DNA from: Ganoderma boninense
Taxonomy: Eukaryota > Basidiomycota > Agaricomycetes > Polyporales > Polyporaceae
Reading direction: 5' to 3'
Length of the DNA stretch: 64,000 nucleotides
Assembly (NCBI GenBank): GCA_002900995.3
Contig: CM035307.1
Location: forward strand, 620,001-684,000
Made by a program: the position numbers and the translations under genes. This document shows positions 47,480 through 59,898 of this stretch, in pieces. Within the stretch, counting starts at the first letter, position 1. Each line of letters begins with the position of its first letter. The notes under the pieces were generated by a model. That model was given only the letters and a program-made list of their open reading frames with translations. It did not search any database and was not told where the DNA came from.

Positions 47480-50210
47480 ACTCTGGCGTGCTCAAAGGGA
47501 CTGGAACGGGGTCGGACGAGTCGCCTGAGCTGCGTGGGATGCGGGGACCGGCAACTCAGCAGCGGGACCATGGGGTCGACTTGGGCCGCAGTGCAGAATC
47601 GTCAAGATTACATGGTGCCGACGGCTTGCGACCGCCTCCCCGCTATCGCTCAGCCTCGGACCGTGCCCTGACAGTCCCGGCTCTCAAATGCGGCGCGCGA
47701 ACGGGCGGTCGGCGTGCTTGTGAGTCCGCCGCGCGACGTCGCGTGCACGTCGCTAACTGACTTGTATACAAGATTGCGAGTACGCGGGGGCACTGGCACA
47801 GGCGGTGGGCGTGCGGAACAGCCCAGAGAGCCTCGCCAGCGGTCTCGAGGCTCACGAACGACGGGACAATCGGCGGTGCACGCGGTCGGGATTCTGTCGA
47901 GACATGCGTTCCCCGGCCGGCGGGGCACCACAGCCGGCGAACGGCCAGCACTCGGGCGAGGACGGCGCGTATGCGAGGACGAACATGGAGGGTGCGAGAC
48001 TTACCGTAGACGTGGGCCGCCATCATTCCGACTGGACGGGTCATCTCGAGGAAGGCAACGTCCTACCCGGCCGTGGGCGGCGTCAACTGGAACCGCCGGG
48101 CTGGCTCGCGGTTCAGTGGAGGACGGGTATGCGAGCGAGACCAGGCACGGCGACGGACGTTGAACAGGGATGGGGATGTCGGGGTCAGCACGAGGTTGTA
48201 AGTACGAGCTGAGGATTAAATACTGACAGCAATATATTTATATTTCGGCCGCCCTAGACGGTGTCGATGTTGGCGTCGGCGTCGGCATGTGCCCCCGGGC
48301 CCCTTGGCTTCGAACAGCTTCGAACTCGGAAGGTACACGTTGTCTACGCGAATGCGAGACGTGCGCGGGGCATTGACGGACCAAAGCTAGGCCCCGAATA
48401 CCTGTAATTGCCGCAAGTTAGCCATGAGCCCGTGCACGGGCAGAGCACGTACATGGACGCGGGTTCAACGCACAACTACGATCCATCGGGAACGGGATGC
48501 GACGCTCGAGAAGGAGCGGGAGATTGCGGTCGGGACGACGGCACCACGGAAATCGTCCAGGGCGGACGCTCAGACGGACAAGATCTGTGTACGAAAGTGA
48601 TCAGCGGAGTCCCCTCTCGGTGACGACAGAGCCGGACGCACGAATGTTGGATGGAGCTTGGCGTCACATAGAGGTCCGGCGATCCATCTGGATACTCATC
48701 AGCCTGACGGACAGATCAGGGAGAGATTGACGACGGAGAGGGGGGAACGAGACTCACGGCTGGTAAGTTGGATTGATAATGGGAACTTGGCGTTGCGTGA
48801 AGGTCGGCGGGCCTTCGAGATCACTGACAACAGTATGTGAGATCTAGGCACCGGGCGCGGAACTCTGAGCAGCTCACTGAGCATACTCGGGATCATATTC
48901 GAACGTCGCCCTTGGGCAGGTCGCAGGACGCGGGGATCGACAACTCGTGCGCGTGGCCGGCAGGACCACAGGGTCGACTCGGGCCCCAATGCGGAATTCC
49001 CAAGATTCCATCACACCGACGGCTTCCGAATGCCTCCACGCAGCCCGGATCTGTGCCCTGATAGGTCCGGCTCTCGCATAGGACACTCGAGTGGCCTGTC
49101 GGCATGCTAGTGAGTCCGCCGTGCAAGCTCGCGTGTATACGGCTAATTTATGGAGGCAGATCCCCGGGCAATGGCCGGTGCATGCGAAACAGACTCAAGA
49201 CCGCCATCGGAGGTCCTGCAGACCTCGGACGACGAGACGATGGGAGGTGCACATGGCCAAGCACCCGTCTAGACGTTCATTCCCCGGCCGGCAGCGTACC
49301 ACGACCGTAGAATGCCCAGCGCGACTGCGAAGACGACGCGTATAATGCACGGACTTACGGAGGAATCAACGCGGTCGCGGCGGACGAGTCCGCACTCGGC
49401 AGGCTGGTCCCTGGCCCGTGGGTCAGTAGAGGGCGGATGTGCGAGGGACACCGGGCGCACCGATGGACCTGGAACGCGAACGAGAACGACGGCTTGGGGT
49501 CAGCATGGGCGAGTAGGTACGAGCCGAGGGATGCATATAAACTGACCGCAATCTATTTCATGCTCCCCAGACAGCACCGGCGTCGGCATGTTCACTGCGG
49601 GGCCCCCCGTATTCGCATTCGGCAGGCACAAGTACGCGAATGGGAGACGTGCGCGGGTATCGAATGAGGCCTGGCCCCGGATACGTATTGCCGCAGGTTA
49701 GTTGTCAGCCCGTGCACCGGCGAGTCACGTACCTGGACTCCAATCCCTCCCGGGCTCCCGGCCTCCCGCGTAACCACGATCCATCGGGAACCGGACGCGA
49801 TGGTCGAGAAGGAGCGGGAGATCGCGGTCGGGGCGACGGTCCCAGGGAAATACTCCGGAGCGGACACGCGTACAGACGAGATCTGTGTTCACAGCGATCA
49901 GCGGGACCATCGCTCGGTGACGACAGAGCGCGACGCACGGACGTTGGGGTTGACGAACAACAGAGCTTGGCGTCGCGTAGAGGTTCGGGGATCCACCTAG
50001 GCACTCGTCGGCCGGACGGACAGATTAGTGGGAGATTGAGATTGAGGAGGAGGGCGCTGGGGAACTAGACTCACCAATTTCCAGGTAAGCTCAATTGATA
50101 ATGGGAACTTGGCGTTGCGTGAAGGCCGGTGGGCATCCGAGCTGAGCAAATGGTCGATGTTAGATCTAGGTACAGAGCTTGGGCTCGCGAGCAGCTCACC
50201 GAGCATACTG
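47480..50210. repeat. Direct repeat, about 1.3-1.4 kb unit, two copies
   Basis: Unit A is about 47480-48880 and unit B about 48880-50210. Matching landmarks include GGGTCGACT (47574/48973), ACGAGC with CAATATATTT or CAATCTATTT (48205/49523), CCATCGGGAAC (48484/49781) and GGGAACTTGGCGTTGCGTGA (48780/50103). Offsets run 1,297-1,399, so internal indels have built up. No gene is supported inside. The repeat follows directly on the 340-bp array and shares short strings with it (GGGGCACCAC), suggesting a common origin. Confidence 0.75.
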
Positions 50211-52197
50211 AGAGGCCCACGGAAGAGGTCTGCCGGCGATCAAACCATCACCTCGGGCAGCAACGGTGGTGGGCTGGTATCCGAGAGTTGCGAGCGGGGT
50301 CGGTCGACTCGGAGATGCGGGGGAAGCGGCAGTCGAGGCACTGTGCACGGCAGGTTGGAGAGGAGAAGGACAAGTAGTTGGGAGGAGGAGTGGGGCGACT
50401 CGGAGAGGTGGGGATGTCGTTGCAGTCCATCCCCGGCGGGCTTTTGTAGCGAGAGGGTGGCCCGTGCGCGAGATAGTACGCCCGAGACATCGTACGTGCG
50501 GGCGGTGGTCGCGCTACCCCATGTTCCGGACTTACCACAGTTCACAGGTAAACCCCAAAATCAAGCATCACGCGCGCGCCGTGAGGGAACCGGCTCTATC
50601 GGCGAGACAATGCCAGCGGTCGCAATGTAGCACGGCTTGGATGGACCTCGTTGCACAGAGTGCCCAGAGGAAGGATGTGGCTTTAGCCACTTCTTCGGAA
50701 GACGGCCCCGCTCGGGTAAGTATCGCGCGGTCTCCGCCTTGCCTAGCGGGCGTCCCTTTCGTGCTGATCGCATCCTCGCTTCGGTTATTGTCGTCAGGCC
50801 AGCGCTCTGGGCGGAATCGAGACTGTGAGTACAGTTTCGCATTTCGGAGCTATTCTGCCGTGTCTGCGTACCTGTCCATGGAAGATGAGTACGGACTTGT
50901 GCAAGATTGCAATGCCTCCAAGTCCTTCCATGAATTTCGCTCACCATCTTGTTACCATTTCAGAGCAGCCTCCGTTCGCTGGCTCGGAGGGCACACCAGT
51001 CATAGTATTAATATCTTGTTCAATACTGTAGGTAGCAATTGCCAAGCAAATCCGGGAACCCATGCATCGCAGACCAGGTTCCCCAGTATGCTTGCCATGC
51101 ACCTGCCGGAGTGGCACGCCGTGTTGTCATGTTGATACTGCATATATTAATTACCTGCTTTCCGACACTTGGAAATAATTCAATGAAGCCTTGTTGGCAG
51201 ATTACCGGTCCGAGTGCGAGACCACATATATTCAAGGTAAGGTAAGCTGCACTAATTATCTCTGTCCATGATGTTTTGAACCGAGCTACGTGCGACACCA
51301 TGTAAGTGTGCATTACATGAATATTCTACTCAAGATTCCGTGTGGAGGACAGATTTGCTCCCTTCAGATCCTCGTCTCTGCCATCCTCGACCATCCCTCG
51401 AGTCCTGTCTGACAGTTCCGCAACTCCCCTGATAGTCAATCCAATGCCCAGTGCTGCGAACGGTGCAAATTTGGATGGAATTGATGCACGAGCATTTGTT
51501 CGGATTAGGATGCCCGATACAAATTCATGGGGTGTAATTTCCGACCCCAGCGAATAGAATCATGACAGTTTGTTCTGGGCAAGTTACGGCTGCACGGAGC
51601 CTTGAAGACTCCGTGCCCCAAAATTCACGGAGGAATTTAAGTGCGCAACAATCAGGCAACACAATATTCGGATAAGTTTCTCCGTCCGGGAGGATGAACG
51701 TTGAGGGGGGTCAAGGTCCGGCACGCAGTGATCGGAAAGGTACTTACCGCGGCAAGCGAAAAGGCTCCACGTTGCATGCCCGCTGGCCTGTGCACACTCG
51801 GACGATGCTGGATTTATCGGAAGGGTATATGACATTACACTGGTAACACCTCGACACCTTTCTGCTTCTCCCCCTCCCTGCCGTCATTCCATCCTACTCA
51901 CCATGCCTCTGTGCTCATCTCACCGCTTGTCGCATCACCCCGTCATCCTCGCTTGACATACATCATGCTAGTGTATGCTCATCCATCAGCACTTCCCCGA
52001 AGATCTTAGTGCCTCTTAATGCCTCTTAATATCTATTAATATCTATTGTTCCGTCTTACGGTTCTCGTTAAGACACACCGTCAAGATCTGATCGTGCGGT
52101 ACTAAGAGCTCAACTTTAAGACCAACAAGACATTTAAGAATGATATATATATAGCGCTTCTACATTCACCACACAGCTACATTGGTATAAATGGACA
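50211..52197. other. Stretch without a supportable gene
   Basis: Begins with a partial continuation of the 1.35-kb repeat (to about 50290). The rest becomes AT-richer towards 52 kb. Short frames only. This region could hold the lost 5' part of the transposon pair next to it, but nothing recognisable was found. Confidence 0.45.
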
Positions 52198-54258
52198 TTA
52201 CATAGTGTCTGAACGCACAGGAGAACTACCTGGCATAACCCCCGAACGTCGTCTACGTGCGGGGGCTCGCGACTTGGTGCTGCTGGGGCCACGAGGGGCA
52301 CACTGTTTCGCCACATCCATCACCGTATCCCAGCGTTCACGCGGGGTTAAATTGGGGACCACGGCGAGCCTGTACCAGTCTTGGGTGGCAACACCTGCAG
52401 ATGCGAGATCGAAATTGGATTCTGGCCGCTTGAGCGATCCAGAATGATAGCAGTCGAATGCGATGTCAAGCTATGGACCCATATGAGAGATAAGGCAGAA
52501 GGACAAACACTGGTGTACACTCACCGCAGCCAGAGAGAGGGCTAGCGCACCAATTGGACGTGGCTTGTCAGCGAGAATGGATCCATGAATAGAATTGAAA
52601 TGCGGAGAAAAAGTGCGGAGAAGGTATGGCGAGCGTAAGCCACCGCGGGGTTTGACATTCTATGGTGGGATGACACAGTGAGAGACTGGCAGACACTCGA
52701 GCTCGACAGGACTTATCTGACCTTGTCGGTAGGCGGCGATTCCCACAGTCCGAGACCTGTGTTCACGTCCATTGCACCTTCCGCCCAGTCGGCAACTTCG
52801 CGCTTGGATGCCTCTGGACGCTGTTTCTTGAATTCAGCGTACGCGAGAGCAGCCGCCTTGATAGCCCGATCAAGAAATGCACGACGCCAGTTGAGAACAC
52901 GCTGCCGGGCCTGAAACAAAGTGCATCATCAACAACCCATCACACCACGCATTCAACAGTCATACTCACGACTTTCACGATTATGTCGTTGCTGGCTAGG
53001 ACATAGCGTTTACGAGGGAAAAGGGTATCAATGAGCTGCTGGACGACGTCAACAATGCCCATGTTCTCCTGGGACTGGCCGGTTGAAGTTGATGCCCGGA
53101 CAGGCCGAGCCTTTACAGGCTTGTCGAAGTCGAGCGTCCACGGGTCTTCCTGCGCTCCGAAGTGCTCGAGAATGGTCGGCATGATTACACTCGAGAACTC
53201 GTCCTTAATCCAAGACGGAAGCCCTTTCATGGACAGAGATTCCTCTGGGTCCATGTCAGCCTGAGACGTACGCTTGGGTTTTGGTTTCTGTGGGGGATCA
53301 GGTTCAGCGTAAACAACCTGTAGAGCCTGCGAGGATAAGAGGTCAGAATATACAAAGCAGCGCATAGATGGACATACAGTCTGCTGGCGTCCACGTGGAC
53401 GTTCGAGTACGGTGTCCCGCCCAAGTGTAACGTCGTCGTCGTTGAGGCCCCGGGTCTGATCCTCTTGGATGGGGGAGCCTATGTGATGGACGGAAGGTGG
53501 CGGAGATGACGCCCCGGGGAGGCGGAACCGAAGTTGCATAGGCGAGGGCTGCGCGCGCGGTGGGGTTTTAGGTTGGCGAGTAGACGTACTAGCATGGGAG
53601 AGTGCGGCTCGATAGGTCGGACGGAAGGCGTCCTCGTCCTCCCCATGCTCCTCGTCTTCCTCGAATTCCTCGACATGTCGACTATTCGTACAGAGGAAGT
53701 GGTGAGGGAGGGATGCGAGGAGAGATTCGAGGTTGAGAGCTGCATACCGTGAGGATGATGCCCTTCCAGCGCCGGAGCGGATTACATTGGTGCACGATTT
53801 TTGTGGAGGTTGCCCATTCGGGCGTGCGTCTTGTTCCGGGCTACATCCTCCTGAAGTGTGAAAAGGTGTGGGTAGCAATTGATAGAGAAAATGCGTACGT
53901 TTCGAGACCAGTGGTCCCAGACCGGCCAGCTTTCTTGGCAAGTGTCCTCGGTGGGAGAGACACGAGCGCGTTGTGGTCATGCTCATGGCTGTCGTCGTTG
54001 CTACATTTATCGTCGTCGTCGGAGGAGGAGGAGGAGGGGCTATGCGGCCATGGAGGATGATGAGCAGATCGGGAGGAGACGGTTGAAGATGCAAAGGGGG
54101 AGTGCTCACAGAGCGGCGTCACGGGCCTGGGAATACGCTGCATTGCGTCCGTGCTTCTTCGGCAGACTTTCGCGAGCCTTGGCAATGCGTTCGCGCACTT
54201 GCTTCTGCTTTTCTCGCTTCCTCTCCGCAGCCGCCTCGAAAACAAGTTTGCTCGAGGA
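52198..54258 (-). CDS. DUF6532-like fungal protein, 5' exon missing
   Basis: Readable minus-strand exons include 53326-52970, 52910-52722, 52659-52525 and 52470-52198, all phase-consistent, with upstream exons from 54258 down to 53379. The N-terminal part is a basic helix (LVFEAAAERKREKQKQVRER, then KKHGRNAAYSQARDAAL). The middle is Ser/Asp/Glu-rich. The C-terminal domain has WIKDEFSSVIMPTILEHFGA, VVQQLIDTLFPRKRYVLASN, ARQRVLNWRRAFLDRAIKAA, GLRSPYLLRTFSPHF and WDTVMDVAKQCAP. This arrangement is a very common basidiomycete family (I believe DUF6532), function unknown and often expanded near transposons. No in-frame Met precedes the first exon, whose acceptor faces that of the Plavaka gene 16 bases away. 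The gene is therefore probably 5' truncated. Confidence 0.65.
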
Positions 54259-54274
54259 CTGATAAATATCTCAG

Positions 54275-56739
54275 AACGTCCTCGCCGCCAATCCAGAACT
54301 GCATGGCGCCATGTTCACGCCTGTTATTCTCGGCGCCGACAAGACGACCGTATCCGTTCTCACCGGCCACCAGCAATATCATCCTGTGTACATGTCTTTG
54401 GGAAACATCCACAATGAGATGCGACGTGCACACCGCGACGCCCTCGTCCCTTTGGCTTTCCTGGCCATACCTAAATGTTCGTTTTCACTCTGATCCCTAA
54501 AGCTGAATCCCAGTTGCTCATCACGTCCAATAATAGTGGGCCGCGAGCAGTCTTCCGACGAGTTCCGCATCTTCGTCAAGGAGCTCTACTATATCTCGCT
54601 AGCGCAGATCCTTCTCCCGCTTCGTCCTGGAATGACCACACCCCACGTCATGAGGTGCCCGGATGGACACTACCGACGTGCGATCTTCGAGCTCGGCCCG
54701 TTCATTGCGGACTACCCGGAGCAGGTTTACCTTGCAGGCATAGTGCAAGGATGGTGCCCTAAGTGAGTAATACATCACCTTTTCTCAGTCCTCGAGGACT
54801 TCAGGATTCACGTTCCTTCTCGCAGGTGCTCTGCGCTTCCCCACAACCTAGAAGAAGCAGGTCAAACAAGGTTCCGAGAGCATACGGAAGCACTTATTGA
54901 GACGTTTGACCACCGAGTTTTGTGGGATGTATTCGGGCTTGTCGCTGACATTACTGTAGGTGTGTGAATGGTACACCCGTGAATGTAGCTAACTGCACTG
55001 CACTGTGCATAAATCGACAGCCATTTACCAACCACTTCCCACGCGCCGACATCCACGAGCTCCTTACCCCAGATCTACTCCACCAGCTTGTCAAGGGGAC
55101 GTTTAAAGACCACCTCGTCGAGTGGGTCATGGACTACATTCGCCTCACGGCCGATACTGAGGCTGAAGCTGAACGCATCCTCAACGAGATTGACCGCCGG
55201 TGCGTACAGGATTTTAGTATCAGTAGCTTTAGTCGTGATACCAACCCGTCGCCTAACGCTATTCTTCTCTTTGAATAGAATCCGTGCAGCTCCTCAATTC
55301 CCGGGGCTTCGACGCTTTCCACATGGTCGAAATTTTACCCAGTGGACTGGGAATGACTCGAAAGCACTGATGAAGGTCAGCACATCGAGAAAACTGCTCA
55401 TTTGTCGAAACTAAAGTCTGTTTGTCTTTGCGCACGATAGGTCTACCTCGCCGCGATCAATGGACTAGTCCCGAAGAAGATTGTCCAGTGCCTAACAGTG
55501 TTCCTCGACTTTGCCTACTACGCTCGCCGCTCCGCGCACGACACCGCTTGCCTTCAGGCTATGGAGGAAGCCCTGGAGTATTTCCATGAGCTGCGCACTG
55601 TATTCATCGACACTGGTGTTCGCCCTGATGGCGTAGGCCTCCCTCGACAACACTCCCTTCTCCATTATCCACACGCCATTCGTCTTTTTGGGTCTCCGAA
55701 CGGTCTGAGCTCCTCTATCACGGAATCAAAGCACATCCACGCAGTTAAACGAGTCTGGCGGCGATCCAACCGGAATGACCTGATCGAGCAGATGTGCCGC
55801 ACACTCACCCGCAAGAACAAGCTTGCTGCTGCTTGCATCGAATATGGACGCCGTGGTATGCTCCAAAACGACGTCCTCACTGCTGCCCGTCTCGAGGTTG
55901 GAGACATAGAAGCTGAGGATGTGCAAGGTGCACAGGACCTTGCTCGCATCGAGGAGAGGGATGCTCAAGCTGACGACGGACCACAGTCCGATGGATATGT
56001 TACTCTTGGTGAGAAGCATCGTGCGTACTTTCTAGTCACATCTTATCTATGCACATTGCGAATTAACATTTACGTTGATATCATAGGATCTCCACGGCTG
56101 AACGAGCTTGCGACCACACTCAACCAGCCACACTTGCACCGTTACCTGACAGAATTTCTTTTTCATGACTTGTACCCACATATTAACCCTCCAGACGACC
56201 TTGATGACGATGCATGGCCCTATATTTCACCATATGTGAGAGTAGGTGTTCATTTGAGTGCATCAGCTGTCTTTTATGCACCGAGTGAACTGTCGGGCCC
56301 CTCTGGAATGCATCGTGAAATAATACGGTGCAATTCAGCGTGGTACGGCGAGTTTCCTCGCTACGATACTGTTCTTGTGGTTACAAACCCACAAGCCTGG
56401 GGCATGATGCGTTTCCGAGTTGCACGCATCCGACAATTCTTGTCATTTGTCTACAATGAGCTGTCTTATCCGTGTGCATTGGTGGAGTGGTTTGTTACGG
56501 ACAACAATGGTCCAGATAGTGCTACTGGCATGTGGATTGTGCGGCCCGAGGAGGTTGATGCAGAACGTGTTACTAGTGTTATTCGTACTTCGTCTATCTT
56601 CCGTGCATGTCATTTGATGCCAGTCTTTGGTTCTACTTTTCTCCCTCATGATTTTCATTTTTCGGACTCTCTCGATGCATTTCGTGCTTACTACGTGAAC
56701 TGCTATATAGACTATCATGCACATGAGACTATATTGTAA
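54275..56739 (+). mobile_element. Plavaka (CMC-type) transposase, 5' truncated
   Basis: Exons 54275-54476, 54537-54762, 54826-54955, 55021-55199, 55279-55375, 55441-56008 and 56087-56739. Plavaka signatures appear in order: ELHGAMFTPVILGADKTTVS, HPVYMSLGNIHNEMRRAHRD, PGMTTPHVMRCPDGHYRRAI, GPFIADYPEQVYLAGIVQGW, NHFPRADIHELLTPDLLHQL, KQWTG-type FTQWTGNDSKALMK, LPRQHSLLHYPHAIRLFGSP and NGLSSSITESKHIHAVK. The catalytic part is uninterrupted to the stop. The usual N-terminal zinc-finger and spacer region is missing: the first visible exon starts at an acceptor (CTCAG) next to the oppositely oriented DUF6532-like gene. The last exon is noticeably AT-richer. No clear terminal inverted repeats were found. 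Confidence 0.88.
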
Positions 56740-57715
56740 TTAACTAATCGTCTTCCACCACCTCCAGAGCCCTTGTTGCGCTTAGCATCTTATTCGTCTT
56801 AGTGGCTTTTTTAAGATGAATAAGTCGTTAAGGCCCTCGGGGATTTGCTGATGTCTCTCACCCCCTACATATCCACGGCACACCGTACTTACACTAAGCT
56901 GCAGCTTCAAGCACCCTGTTCGCGCTTAGGATGCTGCATGGCCGCGCAGCTCCAAGCTTCAAAGCTGTTTGCAAGCTCGGAGGTGTCCATGATGGCATAT
57001 ATTGTGAGTAGCTTTCAGCTCAATTATGTACCAGTCGCGGAGTCGATCTCGCAAGCTGCACATCACATGTGTGTACTGCATCCAAAGACTGTGTGCTGAC
57101 AGCCGCTGATCTATTAGGATCCTATCATCAAGACTTGGTGCACACATTCAAGACGCAATGGAGCCCGGAGCGCGGCTGAAGACCTCAGCAGATGCACACG
57201 CCGCCACCAGTTTGGTACGTATCGCTTTCAGATATTTGAATTGCTTTTATACTAATGGGGCTTACATTCAGGCTGTTATCGAGAATGTGCACGCCGTCGA
57301 AGATAATACGCTCATGCTCAGAGCGCGGTCAGAGCCAACACTTCAACGGTCACACACATCGCACAAGTACAACAACACGTGTGGATTGGGGCCAGGAACT
57401 TGGGCGGATGCACACGCCGTCTCGGATGGCCACCCGTTGAGCATGTACATATGATTGCGAGGGTTATGAGTGGCCCTCAAGCTGTCGTCGAGACCCGCGC
57501 ACGGCGTCTCAGAAGGTCACACGGTGAGGACGCCGCGAGTCTGGATGCTTACGAGGAGGTACGTATTTTCTGTATAATTTAGGATGCTTACGTTACTCAC
57601 GCAGTCTGTGGCATTTCGACAAGGGCAGCGGGGACATGGCAAGCAGACGGGGAGCAGCAGGAGACATGGTACGGCGAGGGTGGAGCAGGCCCGGGCGGAA
57701 TCATCTCAGAGAAGG
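56740..57715. other. Transposon 3' flank and weak repeats
   Basis: No gene. From about 57270, related segments recur about 207 bases apart (GCTGTTATCGAGAATG at 57272 and GCTGTCGTCGAGACCC at 57479). Several GTACGT...CAG intron-like intervals occur (for example 57213-57271). It appears to lead into the 190-bp array that follows. Confidence 0.45.
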
Positions 57716-58880
57716 TGCGCACTCACACACCTGGAGCACAGATACGGGCGAGATGCCGGTGGGAGGCCAATGGCGCAGACGCGGTCGAGGTCGAGCAGAA
57801 GGACGAATGAGGTCTGGTAGCTGGAGTCGCGGGCTATCGCTCTGTGCTAGCGCGGCCGGCCCGGCAGCGGGAGTGAGGCAGGATGCGGGCGCAAGGGTAC
57901 GCACTTTGTTCGAATGGAGGACGGGAGTTGAGAGACGCATGTGTGCGTATCTCGCCTCCCTGCCGCGCGTGCCGCCTGGCAGGGGATGGCTGGCGTACCT
58001 GACGTGGTGGACAATGGGGCGCCGGCAGCGAAACTTGCAGGCCGGACGGGGCAGGCACTCAGGCGGGGGAAGAGATGGGGATGATTTGGGGTAAGTACAC
58101 ACCTCTGTCTCGTTCGAACACGGTATGAGTATTGACAGGCACATACAAGCAGTGCCATCTGGCAGGGGACTGCTGGCGGACTGAGATGGTGGACAGCAGC
58201 GCGCGGGCAGCCAAAGTTGCGGGCGGGACGCGGAAGGTACTCGGAGGCCGGGGAAGCACTTACCTGGCAGCGGACACGCTCGAGTCCGCCTCAACGCGCG
58301 ACCCCACGGCCGTCCGGCTCTGCTCCGCCCCCAACAGGTCACCCGCGGGCGAGATGCCGGGACGCGGTCATGGCTACGGGAGCGCAGGAGCTGGCAGCTG
58401 GCGTCCGGGGCTGGGGCTCTGTTCTGGCGCGGCCAGCCCGGCGGCGGGAGCAGGGTAGAAGGTGAGCACAGAGGTACGCACCTTGTCTGGCTTGTTCGGA
58501 CGTGTCGTGCGAGTCGACAGACGCGTGTACGCGTATCGCGACTCCCTACTGTGCGGGCCGCCTGGCAGGGAAATGCAGGCGGGCTGATGGCGGTTCCGAG
58601 CTCGCAGGTGGCCAAGGTCGCGGCCGGGAGTTGCGAGGGACTCGGAAGAGACGCAGGCGAGTCCAAGAGCAGAGCACGTACCTCGGAGCTGTCGCGCTCG
58701 AGTGCGCCCCAGCGTGTCGCCTCACCGTAGCCCTCCTCCGCCCGCTGTTGCTCCCAGTTCAAGCTGCCGGCATGTTGAGCAGCGCAAATCCAGGTCTGCG
58801 GTGGTGGAAGTCGGCGGGGATGGGTGCACGAGGGGGCCGCGGTAGCACGTAGACAGAGCATGTACGTAGAGGACAGAATG
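57716..58880. repeat. Degenerate tandem repeat, about 190-bp unit, about six copies
   Basis: A GT(A/G)CGCAC or GTAAGTAC box recurs near 57716, 57896, 58091, 58473 and (as CGTACC) 58674, spacing about 180-200 or twice that. Each is preceded by CGGCCCGGCAGCGGGAG- or GCCTGGCAGGG-like DNA. The minus strand is open for 386 codons through the array (57701-58861). Repeated peptides such as PCQAARAAGRRDTHTCV and PCQAARTVGSRDTRTRVC appear, but in different frames. Confidence 0.65.
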
Positions 58881-58971
58881 CAAGAGCAATGCAGTGCCAG
58901 AGCCGAGCCGCGTTCCCCACAATAGGCGCTCTAACCTAACCGTGTGTACATCCAAGTCCCTCGAGTGCCCA

Positions 58972-59028
58972 GTGCACTCCCCGCTGTCGAGTGCGTTCCC
59001 CGCTGTCGAGTGCACTCCCCGCTGTCCA
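58972..59028. repeat. 19-bp tandem repeat, three copies
   Basis: Unit GTGCACTCCCCGCTGTCGA with one or two changes per copy. The flank to about 59640 holds no gene. Confidence 0.85.
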
Positions 59029-59652
59029 GTATGAAAGAAAAAACACTCCCTAAGGTTGTGTTTGTTTTCCAGGCAGGACGTCCCCTCTGCCCCCCGGCCC
59101 CGCCGCCACGAGGCTACTGCACGCCGCCTCGCGTAGCACGCACCGCCACGCTCACGCACCGTCCGGGAGCGCACTGAGTGTCCACTCGGCAAGAAACTGT
59201 CGGAAAACTTTTGATATTACAGCGCGTCGGTGTAATGGCGCCGCGTCTTCTAGTATAATGTAAAGGACCACTGGCAGGGCAGAGAGAGGAGGTGGAGATA
59301 CACGGCTGAGGAAGGGGTACTGCTATCTATGCTACAGAGAGATGTGGATGACGAAGTCCAAGTGCGAGGGCGAGAGCATATGTCGACTAGGGTACAATAG
59401 TAGGGTACTGTCCGTGAGGTATGAGGCTGAGGTGCATAATGGATGGATGAGGGGGGGAGATGCATGCGAGGACGAAGGACGGAGAGACGAAAGAGAACAA
59501 GAAGCTATAACATGTGAACATGCGCGCCGGATTGGGGTAGATGCAGAGGAGGGTGTGTGGGGAGAAAGAGATCCAAGCATAGTTAGGGATAAATACCGTC
59601 CAATCCAAATCCAAGTCCGAGTCCGAATCTAAAACCGAATCCAAGCCCGGGC

Positions 59653-59898
59653 TCACGCGCCCTGCGCAGGCTCGCACTCGAACTCGAGGTCCGTCGCGAC
59701 GTCCTCCCACCGGTCCATTGTCTCTAGTAGTCGTGCGCACTTCGCGCGGACGTCCGTGTACGTGTCGCGTCCAAGTACGAGCCACAGCGGCCACTCCCTC
59801 CCCGCCGCGCGGCCCTCGCCCTTGACGACGTCGACAAGAAGCTCCATCGCGCGCGCCGGGTCGCCGCGCTCGCGCCCGGCCACGGCGGCGAAGCGTGC
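59653..59898 (-). pseudogene. C-terminal fragment of an SDR oxidoreductase
   Basis: The minus strand encodes about 80 residues ending in a stop at 59653-59655: GDPARAMELLVDVVKGEGRA, PLWLVLGRDTYTDVRAKCAR, then LLETMDRWEDVATDLEF. This is the usual C-terminus of fungal classical short-chain dehydrogenase/reductases. The Rossmann domain is absent because the gene is cut exactly where segmental duplicate B begins (59899). Confidence 0.75.

Noticed and set aside
46139..50210. CRISPR array
   Set aside because: Unit lengths (340 bp and 1.35 kb) and divergence do not fit direct repeats of 25-40 bp with unique spacers, and the organism is a fungus.
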